DNA from: a virus
Reading direction: 5' to 3' (one strand)
DNA length: 64,000 nt
Virus record (IMG/VR): IMGVR_UViG_3300032177_000002
Location: 1-64,000 of that record
In this document: positions 45,326 through 54,250 of the stretch, piece by piece
Numbering within the stretch: position 1 is the stretch's first letter
Layout of the letters: each line of letters opens with the position of its first letter
Made by a program: the position numbers and the translations under genes
The notes under the pieces: generated by a model
Told to the model about the DNA's origin: nothing
Database searches by the model: none
What the model saw: the letters and a program-made list of their open reading frames with translations, nothing else

Positions 45326-46060
45326 TCACCAAGCAGAAACGTACATCGGATAATAAGTCTCTGGCATTAAATCTAATGCTGTTATTCCTTGCGGTGAATC
45401 AACTATCCATGGTCTCCTGTAAATACCCAGTACATCCATTATTCTTCTAGGTACCATCTCGTATGCTGACTGCGATGATGCGCTGTAATCATACTCCATA
45501 GAATGCCCGTCCGTAGTCTCCTTGCTCACGTGCCCATACTTGCTAGACGACTCAAAGTAACTATCCAAATCTAAACAAACCAACTCGATAATAGCAGCCT
45601 TAATAGGTACCGGAGTAATATAGGTTCCAGGCGTAAGACCATCATCCACGAATCCCCATTTTGCTGTAATATACTGGTTTAACCCGTTCGCAAATACTCC
45701 TGGGATTGTCCTAAAAATTGCAGAAGTACCAGTAGGAGTAAGCATAATTTTTGGGTTACGCCTATCATCCTGCATCGGTGTCCTGCCAGTATATGCCGTA
45801 AATTCCGTGCTTGCTAACGGGGCATCTTGCGAATTAGTTCGCACGGAAGAAACCTCTATTAAGGGCAAATTGAAATGCATTATCCTAGAATTATTACCGT
45901 TAAATACAAGTTCTCCAGGCTCCATAACACGAAACACGTTTCCGGTTATTTGCTCAACTATTTTCTCCCATTTAGCTATCCTGGCTTCTATCCTAACAGC
46001 AGAGGCTGACGCTGGTGCGCCTTCAGCTTTTATATCTGCTATAGTGGCATAATTACCCAT
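45326..46060 (-). CDS. Head-tail connector/adaptor protein (gp6-like), 244 aa
   Basis: The N-terminal ATIADIKAEGAPASASAVRI helix and KWEKIVEQITGNVF are typical of HK97 gp6/SPP1 gp15 connectors that bind under the portal. The protein is larger than most, with an inserted beta region (SSVRTNSQDAPLASTEF) and PVPIKAAIIELVCLDL helix near the end. ATG at 46060. It is followed in order by stopper and completion proteins. Confidence 0.78.
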   Translation of the reverse strand: MGNYATIADIKAEGAPASASAVRIEARIAKWEKIVEQITGNVFRVMEPGELVFNGNNSRIMHFNLPLIEVSSVRTNSQDAPLASTEFTAYTGRTPMQDDRRNPKIMLTPTGTSAIFRTIPGVFANGLNQYITAKWGFVDDGLTPGTYITPVPIKAAIIELVCLDLDSYFESSSKYGHVSKETTDGHSMEYDYSASSQSAYEMVPRRIMDVLGIYRRPWIVDSPQGITALDLMPETYYPMYVSAW

Positions 46061-46063
46061 CTG

Positions 46064-46480
46064 TTATGTCCTACCTGCCCCCGGTACTCCCGGCATGGTT
46101 TCTGCACCGGCGATAAAAATCTCCACCTGTGTCGGGTTATTTGCAACCGTATTTATGCGAAGGAATAAAAAGGCTCCATTTACGGTCGCGTCGAATGCGT
46201 CACCACTAGATAACGCAGCAGTATTAGCTCCTGCAACAGCTAAATGCTGCCCACTGTCGTACTTCAAAAGTTCAAGTGGCTGAAGAACTATTGTAGGAGA
46301 AGCTCCACCTGTTAGTTTAACAAACCCTTTAACAGTCTTGTATCCAGCACAATCCACGGTACTTCTAGGATTGCTTGCTAGCAGAACTACCAAATCGGTA
46401 GCATCAGCCGCTACCGGTGCCCCATAAATACCTCTATGAATTATATAAAACGGCTTACTTTTTAATTGCGCGTTGTTCAT
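46064..46480 (-). CDS. Beta-rich virion protein, 138 aa
   Basis: Starts 3 bp upstream of the connector gene; soluble, Ala/Thr/Val-rich with beta strands (TVKGFVKLTGGASPTIVLQP, FDATVNGAFLFLRINT). No signature. Placement before the connectors and after the fibre-like genes suggests a capsid or neck decoration protein. Low sequence specificity. Confidence 0.65.
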   Translation of the reverse strand: MNNAQLKSKPFYIIHRGIYGAPVAADATDLVVLLASNPRSTVDCAGYKTVKGFVKLTGGASPTIVLQPLELLKYDSGQHLAVAGANTAALSSGDAFDATVNGAFLFLRINTVANNPTQVEIFIAGAETMPGVPGAGRT

Positions 46481-46490
46481 TCATTTTCTC

Positions 46491-46895
46491 CTACGTTGTT
46501 GCCCTGGTTATGTTCGGCAAGAATTCTATAATGCCCCAAGCCACAGTTATTATTTTTGTCTCACCATCCATCAACGCTTTTACCTGCAAATCATAACCCC
46601 ATTGCCCCTCCAAATCCGATGTTTTATCTTTTGTAAATTTTACTACGAACTCACCGTAAGTCGCATTCGTGATCTCGATCTCGGTTGGTACTGCACTACT
46701 TAGCTGCAATTTTGCTTCCGCATCCGTCTTTATTGATACCTCCTTTATCGTCATCCAAATCTTACTGCCGGTTAGGTTTAACGGTGCATCTCCGATAGTA
46801 ACATAGAACTTGTAATAGTAGTCATCACCAGCATGAAGTGTTCTGTAACTCAAAGATCTTAAGTACTCTGCAGTAATATCCAGTTCGTTACTCAC
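46491..46895 (-). CDS. Beta-rich virion protein, BppU-like N-terminal type, 134 aa
   Basis: GTG start at 46895 overlapping the previous stop (GTGA). The sequence YYKFYVTIGDAPLNLTGSKI, then MTIKEVSIKTDAEAK and EFVVKFTKDKTSDLEGQWGY is the small Ig-like fold seen in phage baseplate/BppU N-terminal domains and similar head-decoration proteins. It may dock other appendages. Confidence 0.65.
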   Translation of the reverse strand: MSNELDITAEYLRSLSYRTLHAGDDYYYKFYVTIGDAPLNLTGSKIWMTIKEVSIKTDAEAKLQLSSAVPTEIEITNATYGEFVVKFTKDKTSDLEGQWGYDLQVKALMDGETKIITVAWGIIEFLPNITRATT

Positions 46896-47128
46896 GACAG
46901 TATCCTTCCAGTGTATTTTTTGACATCTATTGCTACTTCTGCATCCCTACCCATACTTATCGATGTTTCCCCATCTATACCTAACATCAAAGCAGCATAC
47001 GCGTCACTAGGTACTTCCATAATCCAAAGTGGCTGAGAACCTTCGTCCCCTATAGACATAAATTTCGGGCGTCTACCAGATAAATGGATCCCTTGTGATG
47101 ATCTATCACCGTATACTGCTATGAACAT
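46892..47128 (-). CDS. Hypothetical protein, 78 aa
   Basis: Very small soluble protein (FIAVYGDRSSQGIHLSGRRP, PLWIMEVPSDAYAALMLGID). Translationally coupled: its stop overlaps the next start. It lies in a run of small virion genes. Function unknown. Confidence 0.6.
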   Translation of the reverse strand: MFIAVYGDRSSQGIHLSGRRPKFMSIGDEGSQPLWIMEVPSDAYAALMLGIDGETSISMGRDAEVAIDVKKYTGRILS

Positions 47129-47131
47129 CTT

Positions 47132-47815
47132 TTATCCAACAGTGAATATGCCCTTACCACTTGATATTATACCAACCCCAGTAACTGTGACCTGTGATAT
47201 AGAATAATACGACTTATTAGTTACTAAAACTGTAGCTTTTTCTATTTTACAGAATCCATTAGTGTCTGGTGATAAATCAGATATCTCAAATAATTGAACT
47301 CCTGCGTCAGAATACCATGTTACAGAAACCGAAACCGGAGTCCTAAGTAAAGTGTTACCGTATTCTATCCATACTAGACCAGTTAATAAGCCATTAAATG
47401 TATCGTAGCTATACGACTGCATAACGGTATATGATCCACTTCCAATCTTGTCTACCCATTGCCCTACTCTAATTTCACCAGCTTGTGGAACATTAGATGC
47501 CCCATTTACGCCATCCTGCAAAACAATTACTTGGTACGCGTCATTACCTTCTGCGTTTACTATAGTAGATGTATCAAAATCTAATCTATACTCGCCCGGA
47601 GAGTACGTCGGGTTCACCTCACCCATCATTTTTAAAAGTGCTCCTACGTTAGCCGGCTCTTTAAATTCCATATCATTCCAGTCAAGGTACTTTCCGTCAG
47701 ATATTCTCCATATTTTAGCCTTTATGTTCGTTCTATACGTCAACGGCTGGCCAAATTGATCCAGCAGCATTGCTACTATCGGCTCTGTGCTTCCTGTTTC
47801 AATACGTTCACTCAT
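47132..47815 (-). CDS. Virion protein with C-terminal module shared with the 682-aa protein, 227 aa
   Basis: Residues about 130-227 (YTVMQSYSYDTFNGLLTGLV ... SGKGIFTVG) are homologous to the C-terminus of the 51807-53855 protein (YTVLQSYSYRNDDSALKGLV ... GGKGIFTVG). The N-terminal half (EPIVAMLLDQFGQPLTYRTN) resembles BppU-type Ig-like domains. The shared module probably attaches both proteins to the same place on the virion. Confidence 0.7.
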   Translation of the reverse strand: MSERIETGSTEPIVAMLLDQFGQPLTYRTNIKAKIWRISDGKYLDWNDMEFKEPANVGALLKMMGEVNPTYSPGEYRLDFDTSTIVNAEGNDAYQVIVLQDGVNGASNVPQAGEIRVGQWVDKIGSGSYTVMQSYSYDTFNGLLTGLVWIEYGNTLLRTPVSVSVTWYSDAGVQLFEISDLSPDTNGFCKIEKATVLVTNKSYYSISQVTVTGVGIISSGKGIFTVG

Positions 47816-47931
47816 TGATACTAATTCACTTTTATCTGAAAAGTAATGGCTGCGTAAGAATTATATATAAATTGCGGTATAGTCACTGTATTCACTAATC
47901 TCCACCTAAAAATCTACTTTTTATAGCCGTA

Positions 47932-48930
47932 TTAAAGATACTCATCGACCCAACTTTTTACTCCATATATAATCCAATTTAGATCTAAGGCACCAGATGA
48001 TCTATACCGTTTTCGCCAAATATTTTTAGTACTCCCTAGAGGCGCGTAAAATATTATAATGCCTTTTGCATTACCAGAATTAACTGCGCCTGATAGATAC
48101 AATCCCTGATAGGTACTTGTACCATTTATGCTCCAAAAAATTTGCCAATAACAATTCTCTTGTTTTAAATCTAAATAACTACTCCATTGCATTGATGACG
48201 CAGTAGCAGGAACATAACTAGTTAAAGAAAGTTCTGTAAGGCTAGCCTCTGGCTCTATATAGCCTGCTCCACCACCATCGTAGACTATTCCCTCAGATAC
48301 GATCACGTAAAAGAACTCATTCCCGCGTTGATGGACTGTCTTTAAATTACTACTGCTATTATTCCTAATAGCACCTATATATTTCCAAAGCGGCCATCCA
48401 GTAGGCCCAGTTGGCGGAGCAGTAACTGAGCAAATAGCACCCAATTCTCCTGCAGCTACAGCAGGGACTAGATAACAATAATACCATTTATCAGAAGCTT
48501 CACTTCCAGTATCTATACCACCTCTGCCACTAACCGCTAAATTTATAGTCAATGGGCTCGTAATAGTATAAATCAATCCACCCTGAAGAATTGCTTTTAG
48601 TGTAGAACTGGCCCCAGGTTTAGATTTCACATTAACTGTACTGGCACTACTATACTCTAAAATGGGTATATTTTCTGTCGCTATAGACACAAGATCACTA
48701 AGCGTATAAGGTCCGCAAGTAGCATCTTGCAATTTAAGATTATCACCATCCCTCCAAACCAATACTGATTCATCGGCCGACCCAGTTGCTGGTTGAAAAT
48801 AAAATCCTCTACCAGATAAAGCATCTTCTGTTTCATTCATGCCTACAGGTTGAATGTCTTCTTCAGTGCCTCCCTTAGCGGAGCTTTCCCATTTAACAGC
48901 TTGTACTCTATCTATATTTGGTGGTGGCAT
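47932..48930 (-). CDS. Fibre-like virion protein, 332 aa
   Basis: N-terminus PNIDRVQAVKWESSAKGGTEEDIQP and RGFYFQPATGSADESVLVWRDG; the middle is beta-rich (FYVIVSEGIVYDGGGAGYIE) and Gly/Ser-rich; the C-terminus (NSGNAKGIIIFYAPLGSTKN) is compact. No enzyme motif. It lies in a block between capsid and connector genes with two other fibre-like proteins, so it may be a head fibre or decoration. Confidence 0.65.
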   Translation of the reverse strand: MPPPNIDRVQAVKWESSAKGGTEEDIQPVGMNETEDALSGRGFYFQPATGSADESVLVWRDGDNLKLQDATCGPYTLSDLVSIATENIPILEYSSASTVNVKSKPGASSTLKAILQGGLIYTITSPLTINLAVSGRGGIDTGSEASDKWYYCYLVPAVAAGELGAICSVTAPPTGPTGWPLWKYIGAIRNNSSSNLKTVHQRGNEFFYVIVSEGIVYDGGGAGYIEPEASLTELSLTSYVPATASSMQWSSYLDLKQENCYWQIFWSINGTSTYQGLYLSGAVNSGNAKGIIIFYAPLGSTKNIWRKRYRSSGALDLNWIIYGVKSWVDEYL

Positions 48931-49005
48931 ACCTTAGCATACCAAATATTAGGGGTAATGAGAAGAAGACGAGCGGGTTACAACTACGCGGATACTTTCG
49001 GGATA

Positions 49006-50673
49006 CTATGCCTTTTGTCCGAAATCATGGATCAAAACAAACAAATCGTTTGTATTCACGGCAAAACCAACCATTACGATTCGCTTCCCACTACCTGGGA
49101 TAGTAGTTGTAAGTCCACCACCATCCTTAAGATAATACTTTGTACCAGCAACCCCAGCAGTAGCCAGTATACCAGCGCACATACCAACCGTAACTACTTC
49201 AGTGTTACCTCCAGGAGTCCCCTGTGCAGTTCTTGCCAAACCAATAACGTAACTTTTAGCTACTGTCCCAGCGTCTGCGAGGTCCGCTTTATTATTAGTA
49301 GAACTCTGGTACAGCGGATCTCCAAGCGCGCACGTAACACCAGACGCAAGTGCCATCGTATTTTCTACTTTAGGAGCCTCAGAAGCAGGAGAAGAAGCAT
49401 GTGTGTGAAGTGCATCTGCATTTGAGCTTGTTCCTGCAGTTAATGTATCAAGATTAGCTGCAGATACGTTACCAGTACCAGCATCGTCGTAGTGAGTCGC
49501 CGTTCCACTAATCGTAAAATCAGCAGGCACACCAAGCGCCGATAAGCCACCAGATGCCAATTGCAACGTAGCGCCATCCAGATCGATCTGCAAACCTGTG
49601 GCAGTTTTCTCGATACCACCAGCACCAGCGCCATTGCTTACGACAGCAACTTCAAGAGTTTTATTAGGCGACGTTCCTACCAACGCTAAGCTGGGATTAG
49701 TAGCGGATAGATCCACATTTGTGTATCCACCAGTGGTGTTAATACCATCACCCTTGTTTAACTGGATATCATTTCCTGATTTTTTTACACCTGTGCTAGC
49801 GGTAATAATCCCAGCAGCAGAGAACTGCACAAACGCCAATGCATTCGTGCCAATTACATCCGTTGGTGAATCCGTAGTGCATACCCACCCTGTATCTTTA
49901 TAAAGAGTACCCTGATCAATAAAGCAAAATGAACCAGTAGCATGCATAGCAGCCGCAAAGTCCGTAGGCCTGGTCCATGCCGTGTCTAAACCACCAGCAA
50001 GACTCGTAGCACCAAATGTATCCGCAGGATTAGTAAGCGCATAAGTTGGCGTAGTACAAATCGTTTTAACACGAATTAGTTTGTTCCCACCAGTCAAAGC
50101 ACCAATCAATGTTTCTACAGCAGAAGCAGTAGTTATTCCATCTTTGTATTTTAAAGTAAAAACGCCCGCTGCCTGGGTTAATTCCGCATCACCTGCCGTG
50201 GTTTCAGTTTGAAATGTGTAAGCATTTCCTGCAACGCCACCAGCAATAGACTCAATAACTGTATTCCAAGTTGCTGCGCCAGGTACAGATAGATCCAAAG
50301 ATGCACGAGCACCTTTAGCTACCCAAATACCATTTTCTATTCCATCAGTCTGCGCAGTAAGTAATACCCTATCCAAATTTGCCAGTTCAACCCCCTCAAT
50401 GTCTGGCAACCCGGCTAGGGTTACATTAGTGGTTATTTTTACTGCCTTACAAACTTCTTTTGGTTTGAGCCCTTGGGCTACGGCATCTACGTAAGCCTGG
50501 TTTACGCCGTCAGTCGTAGCAGTAGGATTTGTTGGAACGTTAGTAATACGGTAAGTCTGCATATTGATTCCGCTAGATCCTACAGTCACTCCAGCGAAAG
50601 TTGCAGTATCCGTGGTGGCCATTTCTTGCGAAAAGCCTGCATCCGACATAAAAAGTGGTTTACGCTCTGCCAT
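49006..50673 (-). CDS. Fibre-like appendage protein, 555 aa
   Basis: N-terminus with the tail-fibre/neck-fibre pattern TITTATFAGVTVGSSGI-like and IEGVELANLDRVLLTAQTDG ENGIWVAKGA, a phage fibre motif (LxxGxRVLxxxQTxxxxNGIxxV). The C-terminus (GDPLYQSSTNNKADLADAGT, VVTVGMCAGILATAGVAG, YYLKDGGGLTT) resembles the beta-barrel tip found in several phage decorators. It is close to the capsid genes rather than the tail-fibre island, suggesting a capsid fibre. Confidence 0.7.
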   Translation of the reverse strand: MAERKPLFMSDAGFSQEMATTDTATFAGVTVGSSGINMQTYRITNVPTNPTATTDGVNQAYVDAVAQGLKPKEVCKAVKITTNVTLAGLPDIEGVELANLDRVLLTAQTDGIENGIWVAKGARASLDLSVPGAATWNTVIESIAGGVAGNAYTFQTETTAGDAELTQAAGVFTLKYKDGITTASAVETLIGALTGGNKLIRVKTICTTPTYALTNPADTFGATSLAGGLDTAWTRPTDFAAAMHATGSFCFIDQGTLYKDTGWVCTTDSPTDVIGTNALAFVQFSAAGIITASTGVKKSGNDIQLNKGDGINTTGGYTNVDLSATNPSLALVGTSPNKTLEVAVVSNGAGAGGIEKTATGLQIDLDGATLQLASGGLSALGVPADFTISGTATHYDDAGTGNVSAANLDTLTAGTSSNADALHTHASSPASEAPKVENTMALASGVTCALGDPLYQSSTNNKADLADAGTVAKSYVIGLARTAQGTPGGNTEVVTVGMCAGILATAGVAGTKYYLKDGGGLTTTIPGSGKRIVMVGFAVNTNDLFVLIHDFGQKA

Positions 50674-50718
50674 GATTTACCCTTATACTTCCTTTAGTTA
50701 CGACACTTTAACCAGTGT

Positions 50719-51198
50719 CTATGCCCTTAAATCCCGAAGCACACCCGTGTCGGGGTCATAAGTAAACTTCCCTATATCTAAATTATATTTGTTTGCGATA
50801 GCGCTAACTTCCGCCTTATACTCTGCATGTTTGTTATTAAATAACGCAATCGTTCCTTTCTTTTCTTCTGCCTTACGATCCTTGAAGTTCTTTAATGTTT
50901 CTTCAAGCCCCCTAATCTGATCCCTTATTTGCATCTCAGATATAGTAACAGATTGATCAATGCCACAAATAATCTGCTGCAATTTTTGAACTTCCGCATC
51001 CAATTTTCCTAATCGCAACGACTCTATGTTTGTCATGCATAATAGTCCGCCTACAGTATTACTAATCGATGTCTGGCTAGGTACGTCTGCTATAGGTACT
51101 ACATTCTTCTTTTTTGTATACGCCCTTTTTGGCTTAGGAACATCGAGTGAAGTATCTATACTTTCATTTCCTGTATTCATTACTTTTTTTCTTGCCAT
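50719..51198 (-). CDS. Coiled-coil protein, 159 aa
   Basis: The ATG at 51198 (MARKKVMNTGNES) follows AAAGGAATAG; an earlier in-frame start would overlap the upstream gene. Basic N-terminus with KRAYTKKK, then a coiled coil from about residue 60 to 120 (QQIICGIDQSVTISEMQIRD, EETLKNFKDRKAEEKKG). No membrane segment. A structural or assembly role is suggested only by its place. Confidence 0.65.
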   Translation of the reverse strand: MARKKVMNTGNESIDTSLDVPKPKRAYTKKKNVVPIADVPSQTSISNTVGGLLCMTNIESLRLGKLDAEVQKLQQIICGIDQSVTISEMQIRDQIRGLEETLKNFKDRKAEEKKGTIALFNNKHAEYKAEVSAIANKYNLDIGKFTYDPDTGVLRDLRA

Positions 51199-51215
51199 TT
51201 TTTCTATTCCTTTTG

Positions 51216-51797
51216 TTACACGGCTATTATTCGTGTAGGCGTACATGATCTTACTAAAATTGTGTCTGATGCCATTGCGCTAGCAATAAATTGTATCATT
51301 TTCGTGCCTGATATAGGTCTGATTGGTGGCACATTATACAAATAACTATCATCTCCTATAAATAATGGTATACCATAATCTAATCCACTGTAAACACCTG
51401 TAAGCAAACCACTAAGTACTACTACGCACGTAGATGCAGATGCCTTCGATGCAATAATACCTACTGCTACTGATTCTGTATGGTTCAAACTTGCTATATT
51501 CACTTTAGTTACTTGAAACAGCCCACCTACTTTATTTCCTAGAATTCTGACAGCATGCCCAGGCAAATCAGAGTTAAAGCAGTAAGCTTTAACTGCACTA
51601 GATCCTTGACCAGGCATCCCTGATCCTACTGGTATCGTTCTCATCCTGGCCTCACTTACTATATTATGCGGTAATTTTACGCCTGGTATATCCCACTCGT
51701 ATGTAGCAAACAAAAACCTAGCAAAAGTTACCAATGCTATTATAGCTACTAGTACCATGCATTTTTTGCTGCCTATGTGTTTTATTACTCCTTGCAC
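51216..51797 (-). CDS. Membrane-anchored beta-barrel tip protein, 193 aa
   Basis: GTG start at 51797. The N-terminus has a hydrophobic stretch (MVLVAIIALVTFARFLFA, residues about 14-31). The C-terminal about 120 residues (LGNKVGGLFQVTKVNIASLN, VAVGIIASKASASTCVVVLS, GIPLFIGDDSYLYNVPP) resemble the tip of the 555-aa fibre protein. A hydrophobic N-terminus is odd for a virion protein; it might be a coiled trimeric helix instead of a membrane span. Confidence 0.62.
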   Translation of the reverse strand: MQGVIKHIGSKKCMVLVAIIALVTFARFLFATYEWDIPGVKLPHNIVSEARMRTIPVGSGMPGQGSSAVKAYCFNSDLPGHAVRILGNKVGGLFQVTKVNIASLNHTESVAVGIIASKASASTCVVVLSGLLTGVYSGLDYGIPLFIGDDSYLYNVPPIRPISGTKMIQFIASAMASDTILVRSCTPTRIIAV

Positions 51798-51806
51798 AAT
51801 GTTTCC

Positions 51807-53855
51807 TTATCCGACAGTGAATATACCTTTTCCGCCAGATACCACACCTATTCCTGGCAACGTTATAACAGCCACGGCATAATATGAAGTATCCATACTT
51901 AATGTTATATTACCACTCACCTTAAAAAACCCCTGCGCATCTGGTTCAGAGTCAGTCAAAGATAACAATTCTACCCCATCTACAGAATACCATGTCACTG
52001 TAACATGCGTCGGGTTATCAATAATCAACCCGGCATGCTCTACCCATACTAGCCCTTTTAATGCGCTGTCATCGTTTCGGTAACTATAACTTTGCAGCAC
52101 CGTGTAATAATTGCTTATTGTTTCTTCAGCATTTGCTAAACGATTACCTGCACTGCCAACCGGGTAAGAACCTGGCAAATCCTTACCCCATACCGCACTA
52201 GCAACATCAGATGCGCTAGAACCTACCCAACTACCACTTCCATGAGTAGCTGACAACCCTTCATCTATCTTTGTAACCGCACTACCCGCAACAGTTACCG
52301 AGTTAATCGAGTCATCAATTAACCCCATGGCATCCCCCGGAGCCGCCCTAGTTGCTACTTGCGTTCCTGTAGACACATCATAATCTGTGAGACCCGTGCT
52401 AACTTGTACTAAAACCTCTGCCGGCGTCGCATGAGACTGGACTTCCTCCCCGAAGCTTCCTGCGCCTATATGCGTGGTTTTTACCTCGTCCCACACAGCA
52501 GACGCAATAGCAGAAGAACTCAATCCTTCCCAGCTTCCAGCACCGTGAATACCAGACAATCCCGTGTTTATTTCTATAACAGCGTTATCTGCTAACGATG
52601 TTGAATTAACTGCGTCCTCTACCAAATCCATGGCGTCTCCCGGAACAGCTCTAGTCGCCACTTGAGCACTGGTAGATACCCCATACGTTGTCAGCCCTGA
52701 ACTTACCTGCGTTAAAACTTCTGCTGGCGTAGCGTGCCCCTGCACTTCTTCTCCAAAACTACCAGATGCAACATGCGATGTTTTAGTTTCATCCCATACG
52801 GCATCCGCAATAATTTCTGCACTAATACCTTCCCAACTACCACTCCCATGATCTGAAGACAAACTAGCTCCGATCTCATCTACAGCACTAACTGCTAAAG
52901 AACCCGCATTAACAGCATCCGTAACCAAACTCATTGCATCCCCAGGTGCAGCTCGGGTAGCCACCTGGGTACTAGTAGCAGCCCCATACGTCGCTAAGCC
53001 TGATCCCACCTGCGCTAGTACTTCTGACGGTGTGGCGTGAGATTGCACCTCTTCACCGAAACTTCCAGATAATGCATGAGATGCTTTGTCTTCGTTCCAA
53101 ACTGCGTCTGCAGTCGCATCAGAATCAAGCCCAACCCAGCTCCCAACCCCATGCGTAACAGCTAAAGCTGAGTCTATAGCTGCCCTTTCATTTGTAGTCA
53201 GTGCCATAGAGTCTCCTGGGACAGCTCTAGACGCAACAGAAGCATCGATCCTTGCACCCTGGAATGGAGTCGCATCACTAAGGATCTGCGCCTGAGTAGC
53301 TCTGCTACTAACCGTAGCATCCAGGTTGGCTAACAGTGGCGCTTCGCTTGCTCCTATGGATCCTGCTGCTATCTGTGATGCGCCAATCACATCCGTATCC
53401 ATAATCTCAACATGTGCTCGTATTCTTCCAGAATTAAGTGTTGCGGGTAATCTCGACTGAAGATCACTAGTTCCATTGTCTATGCTAGCAATGTCAGCGG
53501 ATATAGATGCACCTACAGGACTACCTATTCTGTTATATGTATCCGCTTCTAAGTTGGCTCTAACTTCCAACAGCCCAAAATAAGGATCACACCAAAATGA
53601 GTTAACCGTGTACTTTATATATCCAAGTGTATCTGTATCTGATGCTGATAGTAATACATCATAAACACCAGGCATCCACACAGCATCTACTTCAAACCAG
53701 TCACTTACGCTTAAAGTTTTAACTACAGAAGTACCAGCTTGCTTTTGAATAGAAACAGTCACATCAGAATTAGAAAGGCCTGTCTTCCCTCTGCCATCCG
53801 CAGAAAAAACAAGTCTTACAGGCGCACGAAACGCCACTGATTGCTTTAATTCCAT
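51807..53855 (-). CDS. Repeat-containing virion appendage protein, 682 aa
   Basis: Three to four copies of a 101-residue unit: each has (S/A)GSW(V/E)G, DAVWDE or equivalent, SGSFGEEVQ(S/G)HATP(A/S)EVL, TQVATRA(A/V)PGDAM. The N-terminal about 100 residues are beta-rich (PVRLVFSADGRGKTGLSNS) and the C-terminus matches the 47132-47815 protein. Regular repeats and a shared module suggest a long fibre with a fixed base, on the capsid or neck. Its start overlaps the preceding gene by 10 bp. Confidence 0.78.
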   Translation of the reverse strand: MELKQSVAFRAPVRLVFSADGRGKTGLSNSDVTVSIQKQAGTSVVKTLSVSDWFEVDAVWMPGVYDVLLSASDTDTLGYIKYTVNSFWCDPYFGLLEVRANLEADTYNRIGSPVGASISADIASIDNGTSDLQSRLPATLNSGRIRAHVEIMDTDVIGASQIAAGSIGASEAPLLANLDATVSSRATQAQILSDATPFQGARIDASVASRAVPGDSMALTTNERAAIDSALAVTHGVGSWVGLDSDATADAVWNEDKASHALSGSFGEEVQSHATPSEVLAQVGSGLATYGAATSTQVATRAAPGDAMSLVTDAVNAGSLAVSAVDEIGASLSSDHGSGSWEGISAEIIADAVWDETKTSHVASGSFGEEVQGHATPAEVLTQVSSGLTTYGVSTSAQVATRAVPGDAMDLVEDAVNSTSLADNAVIEINTGLSGIHGAGSWEGLSSSAIASAVWDEVKTTHIGAGSFGEEVQSHATPAEVLVQVSTGLTDYDVSTGTQVATRAAPGDAMGLIDDSINSVTVAGSAVTKIDEGLSATHGSGSWVGSSASDVASAVWGKDLPGSYPVGSAGNRLANAEETISNYYTVLQSYSYRNDDSALKGLVWVEHAGLIIDNPTHVTVTWYSVDGVELLSLTDSEPDAQGFFKVSGNITLSMDTSYYAVAVITLPGIGVVSGGKGIFTVG

Positions 53856-54067
53856 GTTGTATTAAACTTATTACTAGGTCTCCATTCAGAAAATTCTTTC
53901 ACAACTTTAAATCTCATTTGATGCAGTATCTCAATAATGACTAAAAGTTCTAATGTAACAGGTACATGCACGGAACCAACCAACGGAAGCGTTATATCAT
54001 CTACAGATGGAGACCTCAATCTAGGTGAGTCTACTGTTGTCACTTCTAATACAAATAAACTCGGCAT
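53846..54067 (-). CDS. Small hypothetical protein, 73 aa
   Basis: Soluble, beta-rich at the start (FVLEVTTVDSPRLRSPSVDD) with a helical end. Its stop overlaps the next gene's start region (10 bp). It belongs to the small-gene run after the 51-aa zinc protein. No family. Confidence 0.55.
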   Translation of the reverse strand: MPSLFVLEVTTVDSPRLRSPSVDDITLPLVGSVHVPVTLELLVIIEILHQMRFKVVKEFSEWRPSNKFNTTWN

Positions 54068-54094
54068 AATTCTGTGCCTCTAACCAAACTACAG

Positions 54095-54250
54095 TTATTC
54101 TGGAACCTCATCAGTACCTGTGTCGTATACATAACCCCTATATATGTCATAACACGTTTGACACAAGTATTCCCCGGATCCGCTAGGGTAATCATAATAC
54201 CCCATTGTTACATCTGGTATATCATTGCCACATACACTACACTTCATCAT
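54095..54250 (-). CDS. Small zinc-ribbon protein, 51 aa
   Basis: ATG at 54250 overlapping the preceding stop (TAATG), ending at 54095. Sequence MMKCSVCGNDIPDVTMGYYD then YLCQTCYDIYRG: two CxxC pairs (C4/C7 and C30/C33) about 23 residues apart, a compact zinc ribbon. It fills an otherwise empty 180-bp gap and is coupled to its neighbour. Role unknown. Confidence 0.65.
   Translation of the reverse strand: MMKCSVCGNDIPDVTMGYYDYPSGSGEYLCQTCYDIYRGYVYDTGTDEVPE

Noticed and set aside
47821-47895. 24-aa GTG-start frame with GGTGGAG upstream, in the gap between the 227-aa and 332-aa genes
   Set aside because: Too short to support, and the start codon is weak; possible leader peptide only.
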